From NCBI GenBank assembly GCA_026389655.1, contig JAPLHL010000200.1:1-9997 (forward strand): a stretch of DNA of 9,997 bases, written 5' to 3'. Under the pieces are notes generated by a model, which worked only from the letters and a program-made list of their open reading frames with translations, did not search any database and was not told the DNA's origin. The first letter of the stretch is position 1. Each line of letters starts with the position of its first letter. The position numbers and the translations under genes were made by a program. Below are positions 1-5,671 of this stretch, piece after piece. Source of the DNA: Chloroflexota bacterium (GTDB taxonomy: Bacteria; Chloroflexota; Dehalococcoidia; GIF9; UBA5629).

Positions 1-74
1 TAGGAGGAATCTATCTCGTGAACAATCAACAGGACTGCATTAAAAATGTAAACCCAAACCAGGAAATCCTGCAT
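1..74 (-). CDS. N-terminal fragment of a small membrane protein (DUF6713-like), cut by the window edge
   Basis: An ATG at 72-74 on the minus strand opens a frame that runs off the left edge after 24 complete codons, so only the N-terminus is visible. It reads MQDFLVWVYIFNAVLLIVHE followed by IDSS. Residues 3-19 form a hydrophobic membrane segment, followed by a His-Glu-Ile-Asp motif. From memory this arrangement, a first helix ending in HEID and then an expected Tyr-Trp, resembles the small multi-pass DUF6713 family, which has no known function; I could not check this. An AGGTGG Shine-Dalgarno lies 7 nt upstream of the ATG. The start is only 29 nt after the rhomboid stop codon on the same strand, so co-transcription with the rhomboid gene is likely. 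The final two bases visible (TA) fit a Tyr codon but could also begin a stop. Confidence 0.6.
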   Translation of the reverse strand, partial: MQDFLVWVYIFNAVLLIVHEIDSS

Positions 75-103
75 CTATTAACCACCTGCCCCAAAATTAT
101 CAA

Positions 104-697
104 TCAATATATTACACGAATACGCTTGCGCAACAACCAGCCTGCCGCCAGACCTGTCAATAAACCTCCAAGATGACCCTGCCACGACACATCCGGAATA
201 ATTGCAAGCACAAGGAAGCCTATTAATATTGCCACCAATAACGGCATGGGCGCAGGGATAGGGAATATGAAAACTTTTAACTTCGGTGTCAGGACCGCTA
301 ATGCGCCACCCAGCGCAAATATGGCCCCCGACGCGCCTATGGTAAAAGAATAGGGTGAGGACAATAGCAAGACAAATAATCCTCCAACCACCCCGCCTAT
401 GAAATATATGCTGAGGAACGTTTTTACGCCGGTTATGCGGTTGAGGAAGCTGCCATAGAAATAAAGAGTAACCATATTGGCTAATATATGGAAAAATGCC
501 TGGTGTGTAAACATATAAGAAACGACAGTCCACGGGGTCTGGAAGAAAGTTGATCTGGAAAGAGCCAGATATTGAAGGATACTGGTGTTGGTAAATTGAG
601 CGATGTTAACACCTATGTAAACAAGGAAATTGACAATTATGAGGACAATTATGGGGATAAGCTCCCCTTCGCCTGAACCGTAACGTACTCTAGACAT
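104..697 (-). CDS. Rhomboid family intramembrane serine protease
   Basis: A 197-residue polytopic membrane protein, the size of a minimal six-helix rhomboid core without extra domains. Rhomboids cleave transmembrane substrates inside the membrane with a Ser-His dyad. The nucleophile motif GASGA is at 121-125 (Ser123). The partner His175 lies in a GHLGGLLTG stretch (174-182) of the last helix. The conserved HxxxN of the second helix is H70 and N74 (HILAN), which builds the oxyanion region. Hydrophobic segments fall near 13-33, 63-83, 92-112, 120-136, 150-168 and 174-189. The C-terminus is short and basic (RKRIRVIY). The ATG is preceded by a weak AGGT 5 nt upstream. It follows the MBL hydrolase gene after 61 nt and precedes the partial membrane gene by 29 nt, so the three are probably one operon. 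The substrate cannot be inferred. Family assignment is secure. Confidence 0.93.
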   Translation of the reverse strand: MSRVRYGSGEGELIPIIVLIIVNFLVYIGVNIAQFTNTSILQYLALSRSTFFQTPWTVVSYMFTHQAFFHILANMVTLYFYGSFLNRITGVKTFLSIYFIGGVVGGLFVLLLSSPYSFTIGASGAIFALGGALAVLTPKLKVFIFPIPAPMPLLVAILIGFLVLAIIPDVSWQGHLGGLLTGLAAGWLLRKRIRVIY

Positions 698-758
698 TTT
701 TACCTGATCTTTTTAATAATTTTTGTGTGGACATCATAGCTTACATGTGCCCAAACGA

Positions 759-1733
759 TCAAGCCGACTCAGCCAAACCAAAATAAACCTGCCCATCTTC
801 TTTATAACTTTGGATCCTGCCTTCATGTTCCAGGTAATGAAGATGCGCCAGTGTCTCTCCCACGGCAAAGAACTGCTGAGCAATAGGGAAGTCTTTCCAA
901 TTAGTGTACTCAATTTTCCATGTTATGTAGGGAGCGACTTCGTAGGCCGTCATATCCCCATCTTCCAAAGCCGTCATGGCTTCATCCAGCCTGTGACTGT
1001 GGTGCTTTTTCAATTCGTCAATCCTCGATTTAAGACTACTCCAGGCGCTCCTGTGAGCGGGTAATACGCTGGATACTTCGAGGTCGGCAACTTTGTCCAG
1101 GCTGGACAAGTAAGAGCGCAACGAATCATCCATCTCCTGCCAGCAGGAAATATTTGGTGTTATGTCAAATAGTATATGGTCACCCGAGAATAATATTTTC
1201 TTATTCTTATCATAAAGGCACATATGTCCAGGTGAATGGCCGGGAGTCTCTATGCATGTAAGCTCGAAATCACCTACAGTGATCTTCTGCCCGTCGTTGA
1301 CCGGCGTTATTTCCGGCATGCGACTGGGACTGTAGAGCACACCCGGATGCCTTGACAACGATTCTTTCAAAATAGCTTCAGGGAACCCATTCTCCGAGAA
1401 AAATTTAAAGAATTCTTCCCAGTGCTTTCGGTTTTTCACAATTTCTGCGTCAAGATGCCCCAGGTAACAAATGGAAGTGTCAGTTGCCAGGTCTCCGACC
1501 AGGCCAAAATGGTCGGCATGCAGATGCGTAATGAAAAGGTCCGTCTTCGCCAGGTCAACCTCCAACTCCTTCAAGGCAGGGAAGAGCACATCTTTACATT
1601 CCGGCCGGTTCATCCCCGTATCGATAATTAAGGACCTGTTTTTACCCTTGAGCACATAACAGTTAATAGATTTCAAAGGGTTTTTGGGTAACGGCAGCTC
1701 GATGCAATAAAGATTAGCTTCAATTTCCTTCAT
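759..1733 (-). CDS. MBL-fold metallo-hydrolase
   Basis: A 324-residue metallo-beta-lactamase-fold hydrolase, probably cytoplasmic since no signal peptide is visible. The metal-ligand set is complete: THLHADH at 69-75 (His70, His72, Asp74, His75), His170 in HSPGH (166-170), Asp185 in SGDH (183-186) and His227 in PAHR (225-228). The fold's first strands include the IIDTG turn (36-40). An additional region of about 90 residues, from about 235 to the end, is helical and charged and reads like the winged-helix-type C-terminal domain found in the LACTB2/GloB-like branch of the family. Likely chemistry is hydrolysis of a thioester, lactone or phosphoester, but the substrate cannot be told from sequence. 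AAGGA lies 8 nt before the ATG. It is the first gene of a minus-strand set leading to the rhomboid gene, and it is divergent from the gene at 1922, with which it shares a symmetric promoter-like region. Confidence 0.92.
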   Translation of the reverse strand: MKEIEANLYCIELPLPKNPLKSINCYVLKGKNRSLIIDTGMNRPECKDVLFPALKELEVDLAKTDLFITHLHADHFGLVGDLATDTSICYLGHLDAEIVKNRKHWEEFFKFFSENGFPEAILKESLSRHPGVLYSPSRMPEITPVNDGQKITVGDFELTCIETPGHSPGHMCLYDKNKKILFSGDHILFDITPNISCWQEMDDSLRSYLSSLDKVADLEVSSVLPAHRSAWSSLKSRIDELKKHHSHRLDEAMTALEDGDMTAYEVAPYITWKIEYTNWKDFPIAQQFFAVGETLAHLHYLEHEGRIQSYKEDGQVYFGLAESA

Positions 1734-1802
1734 TATGCGGTTCCTTCCTAAGAGTCACACGATGCATGGTCCGATATAAAAAGCGGGACGTCAGCCGAAG
1801 CT

Positions 1803-1831
1803 ATTGTATGAATGGATATTTATCATACAAT
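1803..1831. promoter_or_regulatory. Symmetric inverted repeat forming promoter-like elements on both strands
   Basis: A perfect 9-bp inverted repeat, ATTGTATGA and TCATACAAT, with an 11-bp spacer, lies in the 188-bp gap between two divergent genes. Because of the symmetry each strand contains TTGTAT, 16 bp, then TACAAT. That is 4 of 6 and 5 of 6 matches to sigma70 -35 and -10 boxes. On the plus strand this points to the gene at 1922, and on the minus strand to the hydrolase starting at 1733. The match is seen directly. Whether it is a bidirectional promoter, a repressor operator or an RNA stem is inference. Confidence 0.45.
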
Positions 1832-1864
1832 CATAGCCGAGGTGCGGCGAAAAGCATACACAAG

Positions 1865-1870
1865 TATAAT
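1865..1870 (+). promoter_or_regulatory. Perfect TATAAT -10 element without a recognisable -35
   Basis: TATAAT lies 52 bp upstream of the ATG at 1922 in an A/T-rich stretch. The hexamer 17 bp upstream (GTGCGG) does not resemble a -35 box, and there is no extended TGn. It is an alternative plus-strand promoter for the secreted-protein gene and might need an activator bound at the inverted repeat just upstream. Confidence 0.3.
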
Positions 1871-1906
1871 ACTTAAAATAAATATTTTAAAATTGATTTG
1901 ATAGGC

Positions 1907-1913
1907 GAGGAGG
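1907..1913 (+). promoter_or_regulatory. GAGGAGG ribosome binding site deciding the start at 1922
   Basis: GAGGAGG sits 8 nt before ATG 1922. A longer reading from TTG at 1898 would place this site inside the coding sequence and would add eight polar residues before a clean signal sequence, so the ATG is preferred. Confidence 0.75.
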
Positions 1914-1921
1914 CAATAAAG

Positions 1922-2527
1922 ATGAAGCATTGGGCAGCTCTTGTGATATGCACGCTGGGTGCGTTACTGCTCATATATCCGGGGTGCCAGTTTTTAAAGG
2001 CAAAGTCGGCGTCTTCCTCGAATCCGGCTGTAAGCTCAGAACCGCTCACGGGCAACTGGGCCATGACCAGGGTCAGTATGGAACCGCCTCTGCCTTCAGT
2101 GATACCCGGCTTCGTAGTTGACCAGATTTTTCCAAAGTCAGCTACCTGGTCCATTGGTGCATCGGGCGGACAGCTAAATATAAAATATGGCGGCAAAGCC
2201 ATATGGTTCAACTCCATGGGAATCGATGTGGCTGCCAAACCTGTAACAGCCTCAGAGGCATCCGATAAAAAATCATGCACATTTTCCGGTGGAGGCGATA
2301 TACATGAAGATACGTTACCCGGTGTGCTTTCTATGGTAGGAGCCGCAGCAGGAAACCCGCAGAATATATCTATAGGCTATACCGACAAGGTCGTAGTGAC
2401 CCTGACGTCGTCCGGCCAGATGAATGCGACTATAACGTATAGCGCGTCCGGCACCTACAAAAACAATAAGGGACCGGGAAATATAGACAACGCCAGCACA
2501 CTGACGTACACAGGGACGCGTAAATAG
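1922..2527 (+). CDS. Putative secreted protein or lipoprotein of unknown function
   Basis: A 201-residue protein with a typical export signal: Lys2, a hydrophobic core from about 4 to 19, then Tyr-Pro-Gly-Cys at 19-22. Cys22 could be the lipidated residue, but the lipobox is imperfect (Tyr at -3, Pro at -2), so ordinary signal peptidase cleavage is an alternative. After a Ser/Ala-rich linker (about 28-42) the mature part begins with LTGNW (42-46). It is rich in Ser, Thr, Gly and alternating hydrophobics up to the end, which suggests a small beta-sandwich or lipocalin-like barrel. No catalytic motif is visible, and I do not recognise the family. The gene is alone on its strand. It diverges from the MBL hydrolase and converges on the HtrA-like gene, whose stop is 53 nt away, with no obvious terminator hairpin between them. 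Confidence 0.78.
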   Translation: MKHWAALVICTLGALLLIYPGCQFLKAKSASSSNPAVSSEPLTGNWAMTRVSMEPPLPSVIPGFVVDQIFPKSATWSIGASGGQLNIKYGGKAIWFNSMGIDVAAKPVTASEASDKKSCTFSGGGDIHEDTLPGVLSMVGAAAGNPQNISIGYTDKVVVTLTSSGQMNATITYSASGTYKNNKGPGNIDNASTLTYTGTRK

Positions 2528-2580
2528 AATTGCGCTTTATTTATTGAATATTTACCGGCCAACTGCAGTATAAACAGGCG

Positions 2581-3630
2581 CTATTCCCGCTCGGCCACAG
2601 GTATTGACAGCTTCTCTATTTTAGTCCAGTTCCTGAGCAAGGTTACATTGACAGGTTTGCCGATGGATTCCCTGCCCAGCAACCTGTGTACATCATCTAC
2701 ACTCCCGATCGGATTTTCATCCATATATACAATCACATCATCTTCGTGCAGCCCGAACTTATCAGCCGGGCTGTTGGGCACGATTGATATTACCTGTACA
2801 CCGCTCTCCTTTTTCAAATTGTAATATCGGACAACTTTCGTCGGCAGTGGTACCTTTTGCCCCGAAATGCCCAGGAAACCCCTGGTAACCTTACCCTCTT
2901 TGAAGAGCTGACTGACTACCCAGCGCACAGTATTCACAGGTATGGCGAAACATATACCCTGCGCCATCTGGATAATAGCAGTATTCAAACCGATCATCCT
3001 GCTGCGGGAATCCACGAGCGGTCCACCGCTGTTTCCGGGATTCAATGCCGCATCGGTCTGTATGATATCTTCAATCAACCTGTCATTTAAGCTGCGCATA
3101 GATCGCCCCAATGCACTTATAACACCGGCGGTAACCGTGCTCTGGAAACCAAGAGGGCTGCCGATCGCAATGGCAACCTGGCCGACCCTGAGTTTACCGG
3201 AATCGCCCATTGGAATAGCTGAAAGCCCTGATTGCCCTACACTCAACAGGGCTATGTCCGTGGCTGCATCCTTGCCGACAACCATTGCTGTACAATGCGT
3301 GCCATCATTCAGTATGACATCAACCTCGTTGGCTTTTTCAACTACATGGCAATTCGTTACTATATATCCGTCGGGAGTGATAATTACGCCGCTTCCACTG
3401 CCTCCTACTTCCATTTCCCTACCACGCCGGTCGCGCATACCACGCTTAATGCTCACATGGACTACCGCAGGCGAGACATCTTCCACCACATTTGCCACAG
3501 ACTCGGAGTAAGCGTCAAGAAAATCAGGGCGCTCTAATACTGTCGCCTGGCTGCCATTATTTAATTTATCATTGAAAGAATTCTCTCCTTCAAGGAACTT
3601 AAGGTCATTGTGTAAATCAGCATAAATCAT
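2581..3630 (-). CDS. HtrA/DegP-like trypsin-fold serine protease with one PDZ domain
   Basis: A 349-residue S1C-type protease. Chymotrypsin-fold domain: about residues 42-245, with the triad His95 (TNCHVV), Asp125 (ATDIALL) and Ser201 (GNSGGP, 199-204). The oxyanion-side SGSGVI segment is at 78-83 and the substrate-loop GSPLGFQSTVTAGVIS at 157-172. A single PDZ domain follows from about 250 to 346, including the GFLGI carboxylate-binding loop (251-255) and SPADKFGLHEDDVI (287-300). HtrA proteins degrade or sense misfolded proteins, usually outside the cytoplasm. Here no signal peptide or membrane anchor is present: the first 40 residues are polar and acidic. The start chosen is the ATG at 3628-3630, preceded by GGGAG 6 nt away. 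A longer reading from 3690 would place the RBS and promoter inside the gene. It stands alone with its own promoter candidate and converges on the plus-strand gene ending at 2527. Confidence 0.92.
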   Translation of the reverse strand: MIYADLHNDLKFLEGENSFNDKLNNGSQATVLERPDFLDAYSESVANVVEDVSPAVVHVSIKRGMRDRRGREMEVGGSGSGVIITPDGYIVTNCHVVEKANEVDVILNDGTHCTAMVVGKDAATDIALLSVGQSGLSAIPMGDSGKLRVGQVAIAIGSPLGFQSTVTAGVISALGRSMRSLNDRLIEDIIQTDAALNPGNSGGPLVDSRSRMIGLNTAIIQMAQGICFAIPVNTVRWVVSQLFKEGKVTRGFLGISGQKVPLPTKVVRYYNLKKESGVQVISIVPNSPADKFGLHEDDVIVYMDENPIGSVDDVHRLLGRESIGKPVNVTLLRNWTKIEKLSIPVAERE

Positions 3631-3647
3631 TGTAATCTCCCATTTAA

Positions 3648-3664
3648 AATTACTTAATGTAATT
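3648..3664. repeat. Palindrome AATTAC-5-GTAATT at the htrA-like promoter
   Basis: Perfect 6-bp arms with a 5-bp centre lie just downstream of, and overlap by three bases, the candidate -10 box of the HtrA-like gene. They sit upstream of its ribosome binding site. The position suits a repressor operator, but the site is short and A/T-rich, so chance is possible. Confidence 0.35.
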
Positions 3665-3690
3665 CTAATAGCGAAATCACCGGCCGCCAA
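3662..3690 (-). promoter_or_regulatory. Candidate sigma70 promoter of the HtrA-like gene
   Basis: On the minus strand TTGGCG (3685-3690) and TAGAAT (3662-3667) are separated by 17 bp, giving 4 of 6 and 5 of 6 consensus matches. The expected start of transcription is near 3655, about 25 nt before the ATG. This gives a short leader containing the GGGAG site. Confidence 0.45.
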
Positions 3691-3741
3691 ACATACGCCT
3701 CTAAAAAGGAGTGTAGCTGATATACTGGCTGACCCTTCTGC

Positions 3742-5370
3742 TTACAGGTCAATCCGCTTCCCGGACCTGATTTGCACCCGGGCTGTCTTGCTGCGCTTTA
3801 ATTTAAGCAGCAGGATCGGACACCTATCATTTTTTCTGCTGCGCAGCTTTGACTTCCTCAACCAGGGCGCGCCGGTCAACCTTACCACTGGCAAGCAGCG
3901 GAAGCAGCGGACGGACCGGACTTCTTCAACTTCCACCGTCTTGCCCGGTACAGGCATGATAAACGCCTTGCCCACTTCCTGCCAGGTATCGTCCGGGATA
4001 GGTATGACCGTCACGAAGGCTATGCCCGGGTACTGCTCAATAACTGCCTCGATCTCGCGGGGATAGACGTTATAGCCCCCCGATTTGAACATCTCCTTGG
4101 TGCGGCCTACGATCTTGATATAGCCGCGGTTATCCATGGTAGCCAGATCGCCGGATTTCAGCCAGCCGTCCTTGGTCAGCGTTTCAGCAGTGGCATCCGG
4201 ACGGTTCCAATACCCCTTCATGACCAGGTCACCCTTCATCCATATCTCTCCCACCTGGCCTTCAGGGACTTCCTTGCCGTCCTTATCAACCAGTTTGATT
4301 TTAAAAGGCGGATAGCATTTGCCGGCTGTCTGAATGAGGTCCTCCATAGAATCGCCCGGTTTTGAATAGGTGATAAACCCGGCATTCTCCGTCTGACCAT
4401 AACCGGTCATCAGCGTAGCGCCTATTTTCGATAATCTCTTTACCATTTCTTCCGAGGCCGCAGAACCCGCCCAGATTATCGTTTTCAAGCTGGACTGGTC
4501 ATAGCTGTCGTAATCAGCCAGCATAAATTGCAGCATGAACATGGCGGGGACCTGACCCATGAAAGTTACTTTCTCGTCCTGTATGGTTTTAAGCGTGGCT
4601 GCCGGATCGAAGCGGTCCATCATCACGATCGTGGAACCCCAGTGCAGGCCTCCCATGGCGAGTTCCACGGCACATGCAACGTGGTTGATGGGAAAATGGA
4701 TGAGCGACTTGCCCTCGCCGCGTTTATTAGTCGGAGCAAGGAAACGCTCGTTCTGAGCAGAGGCGCTGGCGATGATATTCTTATGGGTCAGCAATGCCCC
4801 CTTGGGCTTGCCGGTCGTGCCTGAAGTGTAGATAATGAGGGCGGGATCATTCTCGTTGACTTCTTTCATACGCTTGCTCAAGGCAGAATCCAGATTGCTG
4901 CGGTCTTTTGCCAGCTCTGTCTCCCAGTTCACCGTTCCTTCCCAGGGATTGTCGATGATGACCAGGTGCTCAAGTCCGGGGTTGGCCTCTTTAAGGGCTG
5001 ATACGTCATCCTTATAATCCCTCATTAGTGCATCGTAATTTCGCACCACGAACCCGACCTTTGGCCCGGCATCACCCACCATATAAAGGAATTCATCGCG
5101 GGTATAGCGCGGGTTGAGTCCGAACCAAATGCCGCCAACCATGGCTGTGGCCATATATGTGTAAAAGAACTCATCGCGTGCCGCCGAAAGCGTGAAAACC
5201 CTGTCGCCTTTATTAACACCCAACTCAAGCAGCAATTTGGCCACTTTGAGCGTTTTATCGTAAAAGTCCTTGTAGGTGACCCTTTTGTCCTTGAAAATCA
5301 GTGCCTCTTTCTGCGGGTATTTGTCCGCCCAGCGCCTTACGTATTGCCAGATTAATTTTTCCTCAGCCAT
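3742..5370 (-). CDS. AMP-forming acyl-CoA synthetase with a damaged, frameshifted C-terminus
   Basis: A 542-residue ANL-superfamily ligase that activates a carboxylic acid (fatty or aromatic) with ATP and transfers it to CoA. Motifs: YTSGTTGKPKG at 181-191 (A3), YGQTE at 324-328 (A5), GYWNRPDATAETL (386-398), SGDLA at 406-410 (A7), and the hinge segment GRTKEMFKSGGYNVYPREIE (422-441, A8). The reading is normal to about residue 486 (VEVEEVRS). It then becomes Arg/Cys-rich and lacks the expected A10 Gly-Lys. That motif is present in another frame (see 3827-3910), so roughly 20 residues plus the reading frame have been lost. The last 56 or so residues here are probably out-of-frame readthrough. 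The start is the ATG at 5368-5370, with AAGGAGG 7 nt upstream, rather than the ATG at 5397. Loss of the A10 lysine would be expected to cripple adenylation. An assembly or sequencing error is the main alternative to a real pseudogene. Substrate unknown. Confidence 0.9.
   Translation of the reverse strand: MAEEKLIWQYVRRWADKYPQKEALIFKDKRVTYKDFYDKTLKVAKLLLELGVNKGDRVFTLSAARDEFFYTYMATAMVGGIWFGLNPRYTRDEFLYMVGDAGPKVGFVVRNYDALMRDYKDDVSALKEANPGLEHLVIIDNPWEGTVNWETELAKDRSNLDSALSKRMKEVNENDPALIIYTSGTTGKPKGALLTHKNIIASASAQNERFLAPTNKRGEGKSLIHFPINHVACAVELAMGGLHWGSTIVMMDRFDPAATLKTIQDEKVTFMGQVPAMFMLQFMLADYDSYDQSSLKTIIWAGSAASEEMVKRLSKIGATLMTGYGQTENAGFITYSKPGDSMEDLIQTAGKCYPPFKIKLVDKDGKEVPEGQVGEIWMKGDLVMKGYWNRPDATAETLTKDGWLKSGDLATMDNRGYIKIVGRTKEMFKSGGYNVYPREIEAVIEQYPGIAFVTVIPIPDDTWQEVGKAFIMPVPGKTVEVEEVRSVRCFRCLPVVRLTGAPWLRKSKLRSRKNDRCPILLLKLKRSKTARVQIRSGKRIDL
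3827..3910 (-). pseudogene. Displaced authentic C-terminal tail of the acyl-CoA synthetase
   Basis: Read in a frame different from the main ORF, 27 codons give PLLPLLASGKVDRRALVEEV and then KAAQQKK, ending at a TGA (3827-3829) followed directly by TAG. This matches the A10 end of acyl-CoA synthetases (Leu-Pro-x-x-x-x-Gly-Lys-x-x-Arg). The catalytic-type Lys codon is at 3881-3883. The hinge-to-A10 segment normally found upstream, ending in the usual Arg-Leu-x-x-Tyr-Lys-Val-Pro type of stretch, is absent. This indicates a deletion whose length is not a multiple of three. The original gene therefore ended at 3827, not 3742. Confidence 0.8.
3893..3910. repeat. Perfect 9-bp tandem duplication at the acyl-CoA synthetase break
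   Basis: AAGCAGCGG occurs twice back to back (3893-3901 and 3902-3910), followed by ACGGACCGG. It marks the place where the reading frame of the acyl-CoA synthetase fails, and suggests slippage or repeat-mediated deletion, or an assembly collapse. Confidence 0.8.
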
Positions 5371-5400
5371 CGTATCTGCCTCCTTATTTTTATACATAGC

Positions 5401-5517
5401 TTAGTGGGGGATATCGAATTTGGTGACACCTACCTCCGCCAGGATATTATGCCATTCTTTTAGAGTACTGGGTATCAATATGGCATTGACGTCGAAATGC
5501 CGCAGATTCCGGCCCAT
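5401..5517 (-). CDS. 38-codon leader ORF or 3' remnant of a lost gene upstream of the acyl-CoA synthetase
   Basis: ATG at 5515-5517 opens a 38-residue frame, MGRNLRHFDVNAILIPSTLK followed by EWHNILAEVGVTKFDIPH, ending in TAA 30 nt before the synthetase start. Its composition is protein-like: Trp, His, Asp and Ile are mixed, with an amphipathic Leu/Ile pattern, which differs from typical random A/T-rich frames. No good Shine-Dalgarno precedes the ATG (only AAAAAAG), and the frame is closed by TAA six codons upstream of the serine codon before the ATG. Two readings are possible. It may be the C-terminal remnant of a gene that once preceded the synthetase in an operon, or a small leader peptide, since a strong promoter candidate lies just upstream. 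I do not recognise a family. Confidence 0.35.
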   Translation of the reverse strand: MGRNLRHFDVNAILIPSTLKEWHNILAEVGVTKFDIPH

Positions 5518-5537
5518 TGACTTTTTTGCTTGCCGTT

Positions 5538-5565
5538 ATTGTACGACGCCGGGTTCCAGTGTCAA
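5538..5565 (-). promoter_or_regulatory. Near-consensus sigma70 promoter for the acyl-CoA synthetase
   Basis: On the minus strand a perfect TTGACA (5560-5565) is followed after 16 bp by TACAAT (5538-5543). Transcription would begin near 5531, giving a leader of about 160 nt that contains the 38-codon ORF before the AAGGAGG site of the synthetase. This is the best promoter match in the window. Confidence 0.65.
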
Positions 5566-5671
5566 ATTCCAACGTTCAATGTGCGATCAGACTGCTCAGC
5601 GTAGCTGGTTATATTCCTAAAATAATGGGGTTAATAACCTTGTGACGGGCCAGCATTGCCATATATCCAAT

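Noticed and set aside
18..176. Plus-strand 52-codon frame starting at GTG behind an AGGAGG
   Set aside because: It runs antisense into the end of the rhomboid gene and over the start of the minus-strand membrane gene. The AGGAGG is better explained as the complement of Ser-Ser codons in that gene.
78..533. 151-codon minus-strand frame overlapping the rhomboid
   Set aside because: It is an out-of-frame shadow of the rhomboid gene, whose catalytic motifs are intact in the other frame.
698..758. Possible terminator between the MBL hydrolase and rhomboid genes
   Set aside because: A bulged stem (GGGCACAT with ATG-A-TGTCC) is followed on the minus strand by A-rich, not T-rich, sequence, so termination is not supported.
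2942..3511. 189-codon plus-strand frame opposite the HtrA-like gene
   Set aside because: It is antisense to an unambiguous protease with intact motifs. Its composition is that of a mirrored reading frame, with no ribosome binding site.
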